Shown: piece by piece, positions 47,627 to 57,125 of the stretch
Layout: every line of letters starts with the position of its first letter
How positions within the stretch are numbered: position 1 is the stretch's first letter
Origin: Laccaria trichodermophora
Lineage: Eukaryota > Basidiomycota > Agaricomycetes > Agaricales > Hydnangiaceae
Direction: 5' to 3'
NCBI GenBank assembly: GCA_018417955.1
Contig: JACTVC010000050.1
Location: 1-64,000 of the forward strand
DNA length: 64,000 nt
Made by a program: the position numbers and the translations under genes
The notes under the pieces: generated by a model
What the model was told of the DNA's origin: nothing
Database searches by the model: none
The model's input: only the letters and a program-made list of their open reading frames with translations

Positions 47627-48306
47627 CTGAGCGTTTAGAACTTCTCTTGCCTTCAGATGACTCGCAGTGTGGACTTGGTCTATGTGCGTGAGCACCTGAA
47701 TGCTGATTTAGTCCGTCAGCAACCAGCGTAAATCGTCTCCACAAAAGGACAAATGGAAGAATCAGATGTCAAAATAATCTGTTATAATTTTAAGTACACT
47801 CGACCTCTGTAAGCTGTGCCATCGTCCATGCATGATCAATTCTCGGCGGATCATTTCCACGAGGTCCAAGGGACGAGGTGTGACTATAGAATGGTCATCC
47901 CGAATCTATTCAGGAGGGCAATGAAAAAAAGTATAGATTCTGCCACTTCGCAAACACTCACCCTTTTTTTATTGCGCATTCGTCTGGCAGAAGTAAATGT
48001 TCGGCCGTAGACAAGAAGTGTTTTCACGAGAATCACTCCCCATGGCTGGAATATATATGAGGGCGATGCCTATCGTGGAAGCGCACCGGAAAGCGGTGCG
48101 CACAGCACCGCCTCCCACGCACAGACCGATTTATGGTTAGTGGCGCTTACCTAAGTGAGTGTGCAGCTTTAGAACTCCGCTTAAATTGGAGTGATCATAC
48201 GTTTCAGTTCCAACCAGCACCACCTCGCTAACTCCCTCCCGTCGCTGTCGCTGCCGTCGTCGCTGCCCATCCTCCTCGAATACCCCTCGTCTTCACCCTA
48301 TACGAC
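47627..48306. other. Upstream region of rho1
   Basis: No gene recognised. The right part is pyrimidine-rich and is the probable promoter and 5' leader of rho1; an intron in the leader is possible around 48150-48200. Confidence 0.45.
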
Positions 48307-49545
48307 ATGTCTGAAATCAGAAGGAAGCTGGTCATCGTTGGTGATGGTGCTTGTGGCAAGGTGTGTGTCTTTTTTGCTCTTGGCGTCTTTGTCGTCGTCC
48401 TCGTTGCACAACGACGCCCTGCGCCGAGATTTCCCTTCTAACCACTCCTTACCTTGTTCAGACCTGCCTTTTGATTGTATTCTCCAAAGGAACTTTCCCC
48501 GAAGTGAGCTTAAGCTTTCTTTACAACCCCGCACCCGACCCATGACTCATTGTTTCCATCTAGGTCTACGTGCCAACAGTGTTCGAGAACTACGTCGCAG
48601 ACGTGGAAGTCGACGGAAAGCATGTTGAGCTCGCCCTTTGGGATACCGCTGGTCAAGAAGATTACGATCGTCTCCGGCCCCTCAGTTATCCAGACTCCCA
48701 CGTCATCCTCATCTGCTTCGCTGTCGACTCTCCGGATTCCCTCGATAACGTCCAGGAAAAGGTTCGTCCTTTTGGCTCTTACCTTGAGCCCCTGTGGCGT
48801 GTCCTCGTGTCCTTATCGGGTACTGACCCTTTTTCTTAGTGGATCTCTGAAGTAATGCACTTCTGCGCTGGTCTCCCCATCATCCTCGTCGGTTGCAAAA
48901 AGGATCTCAGGCGTGATCCCCGTGTGATTGAGGAGCTCAGGAAGACGAGTCAGAGACCCGTTACCCCCGAAGAGGTCAGTTTTCTTTGTTCTTGTCCGCT
49001 TCCTTATATTCGCTCGGTCCACCTTACGATACAATTTTCTACCCGTTACTTCCTTTCTTCTAAGTCTCGTTTTCTGCCCTTCAATCCTCACACATCCCCT
49101 AATCCCTTTCCTCCGACGTACAACCACCTCCTTCCCTCTCCCACGATTTCTTTTCATCCGCTTTACCTACGCCGATGGCGTTTGCGCTCCCCGACCTTCC
49201 TCCACCTCATCGCACCTTCGCTCATTTACGCATCGTCGATTGATCCTACTTTCCTTTCCCTTCCATCTTGCAACCCTTTCACGCACTCCTGGTGTTGCCC
49301 CCGCTTACTCTACATTCACTCTGTCGTTAACTTCTTTTACTGCCTTGCGCATACCCGTTCCCTCTCATGATGCTAACTAACCTCCGCAGGGTATGGCTGT
49401 CGCCCAGAAGATCGGGGCAAAACACTATCTCGAATGTTCCGCCAAATCAGGTGAGGGCGTTCGTGAGGTATTCCAATATGCTACACGTGCCGCTCTCCTC
49501 AGCAGAGGCAAGGGGAAGAAGAACCACGGATGTGTCACTTTGTAA
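48307..49545 (+). CDS. rho1: Rho1 GTPase, 194 residues
   Basis: Five exons: 48307..48360, 48462..48503, 48564..48761, 48840..48974 and 49390..49545. The protein has the Rho P-loop GDGACGKT (12-19), effector loop [18 protein letters not shown], switch [21 protein letters not shown], base-recognition GCKKDL and CSAKSGEGV, and the C-terminal CaaX box CVTL preceded by a basic stretch (GKGKKNH). The Leu at the end predicts geranylgeranylation and membrane anchoring. In fungi Rho1 activates beta-1,3-glucan synthase and Pkc1 and controls polarity and wall integrity. Length and all motifs are complete. Intron 4 is unusually long at 415 bp and pyrimidine-rich. Confidence 0.97.
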
Positions 49546-50178
49546 TTGAGAGAGGCGTTGCTTGGTCTTTTTATTCGTCCATCTATATACTACTGTAGTA
49601 CCGCCCGCCTCTCTGCACTTCTCCCTGTCTGCATACCCACCTACCCAACCCCGCTTATGATTCTTCTCTTCCTTGCCTCCCACGTCCTCACGCAAACCTC
49701 GAACGGTTCCATCTTAGCGTCTCTTTTCTTGTTGCCCCTACCAATCCCATCCATATTTCGTCCCTCGTTTTTGAACTGATCATCTTGTGTTCATGATCAA
49801 TCGTAATAAATAATGTCCTTCGTTTGGCTCTTCCATCGTCGCCCACAATCGACCCACACCCTTTGGCAGCCGCCACCGGCCATTCTAGCTGTCAACGTAA
49901 ACGGGCCGTCATCGACTTTGATACATGCCTGACTTTTACGGACAAACGTCGGCAGTTAGATACATAGGAACGACACTATCTGATTAGGATAATTTTGGAT
50001 GCATTGGCGTGATTCAACATATGTATGATCCTCCCGTTCGTCTTGTTCAGTTTGGATAGAGATGAGTAAATAAAAAAGTTGGGTACGAAAGCGAGCAATT
50101 AGTCCACTCAGCTTGTATAACTTGATGGATAGGATTGAACAATTTCTGCTCTAGCCTCAAAGATGATAAAAACTATAG
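49546..50178. other. 3' flank of rho1 and intergenic sequence
   Basis: Pyrimidine-rich 3' untranslated region just after rho1, then sequence with no supported feature up to the tRNA gene. Confidence 0.5.
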
Positions 50179-50269
50179 CGACGCCAGCAGGATTTGAACC
50201 TGCGCCCTCAAAGAGGAACAGATACCGCGTTATTCGAATCTGTCGCCGTAACCACTTGGCTATAGCGCC
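50179..50269 (-). tRNA. tRNA-Ser(CGA) with 9-nt intron
   Basis: Same mature sequence as the two tRNA-Ser(AGA) genes except that the first anticodon base gives CGA (50236-50234), reading UCG. A 9-nt intron lies at 50224-50232. All stems and both internal promoter boxes are intact, followed by TTTTT on the minus strand. Confidence 0.95.
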
Positions 50270-50422
50270 TTAGTGGTTCGTGGGAAGAGCTGAATATGTT
50301 CGAGGGGTAGTGACTTGCGTTGTCCTGAGCATTTACTATGGAAAATGAGGTGAGCCATTATATTCTCGTATTCTAAGGAATTCCTCTTCGTGCAAGCTCC
50401 ATTCCAATTCTAACTACCGAGA

Positions 50423-50786
50423 CTACCTTAGTATTAAGAAAAAAGAAAGCGTGCTGATACTGATCCTAGCGCTTAGCAGGCTTATGATAAACCTTGGGAA
50501 AATCCGCCTGAGGATTCCAGGACGACGACGATTCACAAGGTCTGAGGACCAGTTGGGTATCGCGGGAGTCCCTTTCCGAGCAAGGTTGATTTGCGTGCAG
50601 CGGTGACCAAACGACCAGAAGAGTGTGACGATGCATGGTTCCCTCTTGCTCGCAACACGAGACCGCAACTTCCATTTACTCAGACGGACACAAATATTGC
50701 CGAAACGCTCCATGACTTCATCCATGTTCGGCCTCTCTTTCGGGTTCTCTTTACACATGTCCCTGACGAGATGCCGCATGAACTCA
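50423..50786 (-). pseudogene. Protein kinase C-terminal fragment
   Basis: The minus strand reads FEFMRHLVRDMCKENPKERP, NMDEVMERFGNICVRLSKWK, a pattern matching the end of the kinase fold (helix I with the conserved RP) and the short tail of an agaricomycete kinase-like family. The N- and C-lobe catalytic parts are missing. Immediately upstream lies an inverted-repeat element end (50787-50845), so the gene was probably cut by a transposon insertion and then eroded. Confidence 0.6.
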
Positions 50787-50845
50787 AACAACAAAATCAC
50801 CAAGAGAGAGTTGTGGAAATTGGTCTATCGATGCCTCGATAGCTG
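50787..50845 (-). mobile_element. Single end of the 247-bp inverted-repeat element family
   Basis: On the minus strand the sequence starts CAGCTATCGAGGCATCGATA and runs to GGTGATTTTGTT, matching the ~58-bp terminal repeat of the element at 14156-14402. No opposite end was found nearby, so it is a solo end or remnant. Confidence 0.6.
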
Positions 50846-51193
50846 TCTGGCAACATGTCGGCAGAATTTCAACAGAACTCCCAACCTGGGCCAGAAATAT
50901 GTTAGAAAATAAATCACATTGCAATCCGGCCAAACGACGTCCAAACCCTGACCTTCCCGCAATAATCCTCAAACTAGTAATACAAGAACAGAACGAATTG
51001 AATAACCCCTCCATAAAAGTATCTCGCACGCCGAGCGTTGAAGCAAGACAAAAAAACTCCCTCAAAATGCATGTAGACCAGGGCGAGTCATACGACCGTG
51101 AATGTGATGTATGTGTGTGTCTAAAATCAGTGTAAGTGCATTTTAATAGAACAACAAAACATCGGAGCGTACATGATAATGAGTGGGGTGCGT

Positions 51194-51289
51194 TCAGGCA
51201 ATAACGCAGTAAGCGTTGTTTCCGCTGCCTCCATCATCGGAGTTGGTGGGGACGTTGGAGGTGTTAGAGATGGTGGTGAAAGAATCCAT
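51194..51289 (-). CDS. Putative mating pheromone precursor, 31 residues, CaaX CVIA
   Basis: A 32-codon minus-strand frame from ATG 51289 to TGA 51194. It begins MDSFTT, ends NNAYCVIA, and is rich in Ser, Asn, Thr and Gly between (for example NSDDGGSG). Basidiomycete lipopeptide pheromone precursors are 30-70 residues, often begin MDxF, and end in a CaaX box, commonly CVIA or CVVA, that is farnesylated, trimmed and carboxymethylated. An internal cut probably releases a 9-14 residue peptide; the acidic pair DD at 18-19 is a candidate boundary instead of the usual ER/EH. A TATA box lies 55 bp upstream. An in-frame ATG at 51328 would add 13 residues but sits only 16 bp from the TATA box, so I prefer 51289. 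No STE3 receptor was recognised nearby. It may be a mating-locus gene or one of the orphan pheromone genes. Confidence 0.75.
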   Translation of the reverse strand: MDSFTTISNTSNVPTNSDDGGSGNNAYCVIA

Positions 51290-51343
51290 GTGTATGATGT
51301 TTAGGTCGATTTGAGCCTGGAGAAACATGGCGACTGCTGCAGG

Positions 51344-51351
51344 ATTTTATA
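51344..51351 (-). promoter_or_regulatory. TATA box of the pheromone-like gene
   Basis: TATAAAAT on the minus strand within CTATAAAATCC, 55 bp upstream of the ATG at 51289. The spacing fits a fungal TATA-driven promoter with a short leader. The MITE copy 3 begins 42 bp further upstream. Confidence 0.65.
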
Positions 51352-51393
51352 GCTTTCCGGCGTTCAAGTTCCGGCAACTTTCAGTGTGGACCC

Positions 51394-52177
51394 CAAGGGG
51401 GTAGCGGAACGTGGATCCCGAACACTGGCTGGGAGGGGGGGGGGTCCGGCTGATGGCCGAAAAAAAAATAGTGACCTGATATATTTTTGGCGCAAATTTG
51501 GGAGCGCAGCATCTCATCCATCCTGCACGCCGACAGACGCTCTTCCCCAATCTCTAACTATCCTTCCACACAATCCAGGTATGAGGTCTCCTTATGCCAG
51601 GCAAGAGCCAGCCAGTTACTTACGACGTCTGAGATGATGAAGGGAGTGTAGGCCATCGGAGCGCCCATGAAGGCCAGTTGGCAGTGACGGGTTGTACGCG
51701 TAGAGGATGAGGCGGTGGAGCAAGGAAACTTTTTTTTTTCCAGACATTTTACTCACCATAAAGGCCATGTTCAGGCCAAATTCGAACAAACTTCTCAGAA
51801 AAGAATCTGAAAGATCAATGCTCTTGTTGACGAGAGCGGAGACAAAGCCGCTTTGTCACACACTATGGCTGATCTTCGTCTGAATGAGTTTTTCTACGTC
51901 ACAATTTTGCTTGTCATTGTAAATTAATTTCTCACATGAGTATGTTCCTCCGTGCAGAGCTTCTTCAAGGTTCATGAGTTAATAGGTAGGCAGGCTGAGG
52001 CTGTAGGTACAGGATTTTGCAGAAGCGGACCATAGGACAAAAAAATACATTCAATAAAACATTGGAACTCGGAAAACATTCCTTATATAGTAGGAGGTGG
52101 AGGGGGGGAGGTCAGCCAAATCCACGAAAAACAAATAGGGAGTGTTGGTACATTTTCCACGTTCCGCCACCCCCTTG
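51394..52177 (+). mobile_element. hAT-type MITE, copy 3
   Basis: 784 bp, terminal inverted repeats intact, flanked by a perfect 8-bp target duplication GTGGACCC at 51386-51393 and 52178-52185. Essentially identical to copies 1 and 2. It sits immediately upstream of the pheromone-like gene's TATA box, so any activating sequence of that gene would lie beyond or inside the element. Confidence 0.93.
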
Positions 52178-53916
52178 GTGGACCCCGCGCATGCCAAGGT
52201 TTGCTTTGACCCCCTGCTGATTGTCTTTGCTTAAATTGGAATATTGTCGTGAGCAGACTACATCTGGAAAACGCACAGTGGCTATGGGGACCTATATAGG
52301 GTTGTGTAGGGTAAAAGTGCCGTAGCATGGTACCCCTCTATGATAGTTGTTGGTAATAAGATGTCTGACTATCGGCATCTATATAGTCCCATAGATGTGT
52401 AGGCTTGTAGTTCCATAGGATCTAAAAGTCCTATGTAGTTTGATACAAATTATCAATGAGATTAAAATTAAATATCGGATGAGCTTCTTTGAGCTCGTCC
52501 AGCAAGTTTCCGCCGTGCCGGCTGCTGTGTTTTTCTTTCTGAGAATTGTAATGTAACTACCGAGAATCGAACTCTGGACCTATTCATGTAAAATTCAACA
52601 TTGTCGATGTATATATTTCCCACTACGCTACGTGCACATGTACGATTAGCACTTTTGGCTTCTTATAGCGGCCATACAGTCTGAACTCCATTCTCCTACC
52701 TTTCTCAAGTTATAAACTTGTTTCTTTGAGCCACGCGTACTGATGAGAAAGTTAATTCAAAATGGTGATACAAGTTATAACACCCCGTGCACATAACAAC
52801 CATTGTTCCTGGGCCATAGGCTATAAGTAGCTATAAGTAATTTTTTTAGCAAGGTCAATAGGGAGCACAAGTGACTATGTAGTCCTACGTTGGTGCCTCA
52901 GTAGTACTGGAAAGGAGAAAAGAAGTCCTGTAGTGACCATTATTTCAGCTGAAACCAATAGCGAGAACAGGTGACTATGTAGTCCTACACGGGATGGGCG
53001 CTCCTACTGATTGCTTTGTAAACATCAAGGAACTACCTCAGTCTACTGACATGACTGCTACTATCGAGCAGAAACACATTTCCTGATGTAAAAGGTTGTA
53101 GTCTTATTGTTGAGAGTGCCAAGTACTTCATATTGAGGGATATTATTCAAGGAACGCTTGACAATAAGATGTCATGAATGGTCCTCGACAATTTTGCATT
53201 GCGTAACTTTTTCAAAAGAATAATACCATCACTTCCGCCCACATTGCTTAGACGCGCGAAAGTCAAAGCACAGGCGTTGAGAGGCGCCAAATAGGTCATC
53301 TGGAATGATCCCCCACGGTAATTTATCACCTCCACACAAAACGCCGATGGTGAGTCAAGCCATATTATTTTGGACGCTCGCTTCAGTGTTGGCTGCACAT
53401 ACGTTCATGAATAAATCGTGAGGCCTGGTAGTCATCATAGTGCATTTTTAAACTTCTAAAGTGATGGATGCAAGGAGAAAAAATAATAAAATTGAGGCTT
53501 CCACGTGGACGCTTACGCCTTTGAAAAAGGACTCGGACAGAGAAAAAAAGAGACGATGGTTGCTATATACTCATCGCATATACAAAATGGGTCTATTGAT
53601 AAAATGCCGATTTGAACACCAAGAATTGTTGACATCATGCCAGTGCCTCCAAAGGAACCGATGCGAAACTCTGTCTATTTATGAGCCAGACAATGAGGTC
53701 TGGGCCAGATTCTCCCCAAACGAATATACGTTCACAGTATACTTAACGATTTTGCATTTTTGCAGTAATAATGATTCATTGAGTTCTGAGAGAAAGTTCC
53801 GAGATTACATAAAGCTCCAGTACAGTAGGAAAAGAAAGAGAGTCATCCGACAAAGCTACCACCCTTCCTCATCAACAATATTACAACACACGACGGGATG
53901 GCCTTGTCCCTCAGCA
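52178..53916. other. Intergenic region
   Basis: No supported protein gene. GTGACTATGTAGTCCTAC occurs twice (about 52870 and 52972) within short similar contexts. A tRNA-like sequence lies at 52556-52637. The long open frame at 53461-53922 overlaps the true tail of the next gene and lacks domains. Confidence 0.45.
52556..52637 (-). repeat. tRNA-like sequence (pseudogene or SINE head)
   Basis: The minus strand has an exact A-box consensus (TAGCGTAGTGG) and a B-box-like AGTTCGATTCT at proper spacing, with a T-arm able to pair. The acceptor ends do not pair, so it is not a working tRNA. It may be a decayed tRNA or the head of a tRNA-derived repeat. Confidence 0.35.
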
Positions 53917-54544
53917 TCATAATGTGCGATCATGCTCATGCGTAGTCCTTCCCTCGAGAATCGCCTCTCCGTGTTCCTTGAGACCCGGCTGGCGAAACGG
54001 TGTTGAATTAGCTTCATCTCAGTCAATTGTACGTATAAAGACACACATTTCCAAGTATCTTGCATTGCATGGCTCAGGTCATAGAGATAACTTATAGGCG
54101 GAAAGGAGACATACCGTTCCTCGAGTTTTCTGACGCCGAAATTAGTGATCAATCCACGCTCTCCGATAGAAAAAATGGTACACACCTGCGCGACTCCTAA
54201 ATTTGCACATCTTTATTAGAATCCAATATTAACAAAGCGTTGAGGAGCTCACCGATAACTCGTTCCTTGAAGGACACCTTCCTCTGCGGTACGCCCCTAT
54301 ATTGCAGCTGTTCGTATGGCGCCTCGACAGTATTTGTTTCGGCTGTAAAACCTGTTTCATTACAATGTTACATAAATTCCGACAAAAAAAAACGAGATTG
54401 AAGCGACGTACCTGTCTGCTGGGGGACCGCACTGGTGGCTGCTAGAGGAGCAGCGAAGTTGGAGACACCTTGAGCTTGTGGGTCAATAATTGGGGTATTT
54501 CGGCGCTCTTCTGAGCGTACTGCTGTTTCTTGGGAGATTGGCAT
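53917..54544 (-). CDS. Small conserved-looking protein with micro-exons, 113 residues
   Basis: Six exons on the minus strand: complement(54412..54544), (54253..54351), (54186..54196), (54115..54129), (54047..54058), (53917..53988). Exons 3-5 are only 11, 15 and 12 nt, separated by 56-58 bp introns with consensus GTGTGT/GTATGT donors and AG acceptors. The joined frame is open and sensible: N-terminal disordered part, then RGVPQRKVSFKERVIGVAQ, KTRGTILGN from the micro-exons, and PGLKEHGEAILEGRTTHEHD near the end. From memory this resembles a small fungal protein family with KEQVxGYAKVxRGT...KEHGxxILxG; no function known. The total of 342 nt is exactly 114 codons, supporting the model. Confidence 0.75.
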
Positions 54545-57125
54545 GGTTGGGGTAGGATACAATGGCTATTGAGAAGGTGGTGTATTTAAGAACGAAGGAA
54601 CTTGGAGCCTTGACGTTGTGTGACGTCATTGATCATTTGTCTACAGCTCTTAATTGATATTTGCTTACAGCTCTTTGCACACCAATGATACCCGGCTAGT
54701 ACTACTAATCGAACATGGATCAAATTTCGGAAGAAGAGCACTAGCGTGGATAGTGGGAACTATGAGGCGGGGCACCTAGCTTTGACGACAGGGAGGGTGG
54801 CTCGTTTTCGCCAATTTTCAAACAATTCTGACTCTCAGCGCAGTAGGACATCCATTTTCAGCTGTTCAATGGTCTTCGTGGCATGCGAGGTGCTCCACGC
54901 CAGCTGTGACCTGGCTGTATTTATGGAGAGGTCCAGATGACGTGTGTTGGCAACGAGCAGCATGTACGTGCGTCAGCCACGTGAACTTGGGCTTGAAAAG
55001 GCGGCTGTGGTTTGAGGACGACTATCAAGACGTGCAACACCGTTGTGTATATCGGGGTCGCGTAGGGAACGAGGGGGGAGTTGGATGATATGCCAATATC
55101 GGTTGTTCGATATTTGCACTTAGTGCCACCATTTCCTTATTGTTACTCTATCCTGCCTTCATCTCACTTCCTCTTTCCCAGCGGAACATCCAATTTCTCT
55201 CATGTTTCATCACGTTCCTTCCCTTTTACAACTCCTCGGTCACATTCTCTCAGTGGACGTTGCCCTCCATGCTGACCCTACCTGCTCTCGTAGTCCAGCT
55301 GTCCCCCTTTAACGCCTTTCCCTGCCCTCGTTCTCGCTTCTCCGAGTCTTTCTTGCCGACTGGCTCTGCTCTCGTTTCCTCGTCAGTCTAATACAACGTT
55401 TCATCTCCTGCGCTTTTTCGGCGGGCCTTCTGATTCCGTCATCATATTGTAAGACTGGGGTTGTTCTAGCCTTTGAATGCCCCCCCTTTCGTGCGTGTTC
55501 AAGTGTGCCGACATTTAGCTCTGGTAAAATTCTGGGGGCGTCTCCTGCACTCTTCTATCGATCGACCTGATGGTTTTACAACTCATTCGCTCTCCTTCTC
55601 TGATCGTTTTTTCTGACCTTTTCTTTCTCCCATTGCACCCTCATTCCCCTCCGACTTTGTAATTCTACGTTGTCGTCCTTTACTGGTGCTGGTTTTTCCT
55701 CCCTGCTTCGTTTTTTTTTCTTGTTAGCTATCTACGTTTCGTGTTCAAGTTTTTTTCACACATAAATCCTCTTCCCCCTCCTTTCCCGCTTCTGGCGCGC
55801 GTCTTTGGTCTGATGTTTATCGGTGGTACGGCGCCTCCTCTGTTGGACATGCTACCCCTTGGCCTCACCCGGTGGCTGATTGTTTGCATAGCCTCCACGA
55901 CGTCCCTTTGTCCCGATGGTCACATCTACCACCATGGCATATCCCAATGACATCCCTACCAAAGCCGTCGCCGAACTTTATGTAAAACGGATGGCCCCTT
56001 CACGATGACCTCCGAAATATGTGGTTCAATGCCATTGGCGACTACACCATGATGAAAGGCAATTTTTTAAGCGACGAGAAAAAGCACGACGTGCCATGAG
56101 AAATTTAGTGGGTTACGTGCTATTCTGTGCTCTCTTCGCTAAGTACATCGTGCGATCGATCACTTCGGCGAGAGGTGACCGTCCAGGCTGGACTACTTAT
56201 CGGCTGCCGTTCCGTTATCCAGATAGACTCTCTACGACGCTGCTCTCTATCTTGTCCCATCTGCGAGACAATAGTATTCCGCAATTACTGAACACAATTT
56301 CTGTGGCGGGCTATGTACATGGAAAATTGCCACCTTGAACTTTTGATGCTTTCAAGAAAATTAACTTGGAAGATATCGAACTGCCTCTTCTTCCAACGTA
56401 AAAACCGTTCGTGAGTGTGAATACTAAACCCGAACGATGTTCACGCGTCAATTCTCGGTAAATACTTGGATCGCGACCGTGGGCGCCTTGTTTTTGTTTA
56501 AGACAGTCCCAGCTGCGTTCTGTGGCAACGTTGTTCGCGGCTTTCACACACGCCATTCTTTCTGGTTCAAATACTACGTATTTGGAGCATAACGGAAGGA
56601 TGCCAGTATTGAGCGTTGCTAAACGTTAAACTTGACAATTCACAATAGACATTGACATAGATATTTACGTTCTCGTTTTTTGTTCTCGTTCCAACTTGCC
56701 TTTGTTTCTCGGAATTGATTTACGTAAAGGTCTTTTCTCATGAATAACTCCAAAACTCTTTGATGACTTGCATTCCCAACTCGGAAAGTGTACTACATTA
56801 CCTTGGAGGTTGAATCTCAAATATCTACTCCCATTTCCCTTCTGCCTGTGTCGTCGGTGATCTTTATCATAGTGAACGCGCCATTGATAAAAATCGACAT
56901 CACGGCAGCGTTCGATCACGTGCCAGGCACCCAAGACGCGTGACAAGTATGACCCCTGGTGACCATCGTTCTAACCCTGTGACACTTCTTTCCCCATCGC
57001 TTCGTCGTCGTCGCCCTTCAATCCTTCCCTCGCTTCATCCCTTCTTCTCCACACATTCACAAAGACACGATTAAAACCGCTGGTCGGAATTTGGAACTCG
57101 GACTCGGACGGAAACAAATTGAACA
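54545..57125. other. Intergenic region, long pyrimidine tract
   Basis: About 55090-55760 is C/T-rich like the promoter and leader of a strongly expressed gene, and CACCATGGC at about 55930 is a good start context, but the frame (MAYPNDIPTKAVAELYVKRM) stops quickly, while the adjacent frame continues GWPLHDDLRNMWFNAIGDYT. This looks like a frameshifted gene or one with an intron I cannot place. No product recognised. Confidence 0.4.

Noticed and set aside
46769..50269. Spaced identical repeats as a CRISPR-like array
   Set aside because: The repeated blocks are three tRNA-Ser genes with complete cloverleafs; the genome is eukaryotic.
51290..51328. Upstream in-frame ATG as the start of the pheromone precursor
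   Set aside because: Only 16 bp from the TATA box, so probably not in the mRNA, and the MDSF start fits the family better.
52860..52990. Repeated GTGACTATGTAGTCCTAC as transposon ends
   Set aside because: The two copies are direct and close, without inverted partners or target duplications.
53461..53922. 153-codon + strand frame
   Set aside because: Lys/Arg-rich without domain, and its end overlaps the convincing minus-strand micro-exon gene.
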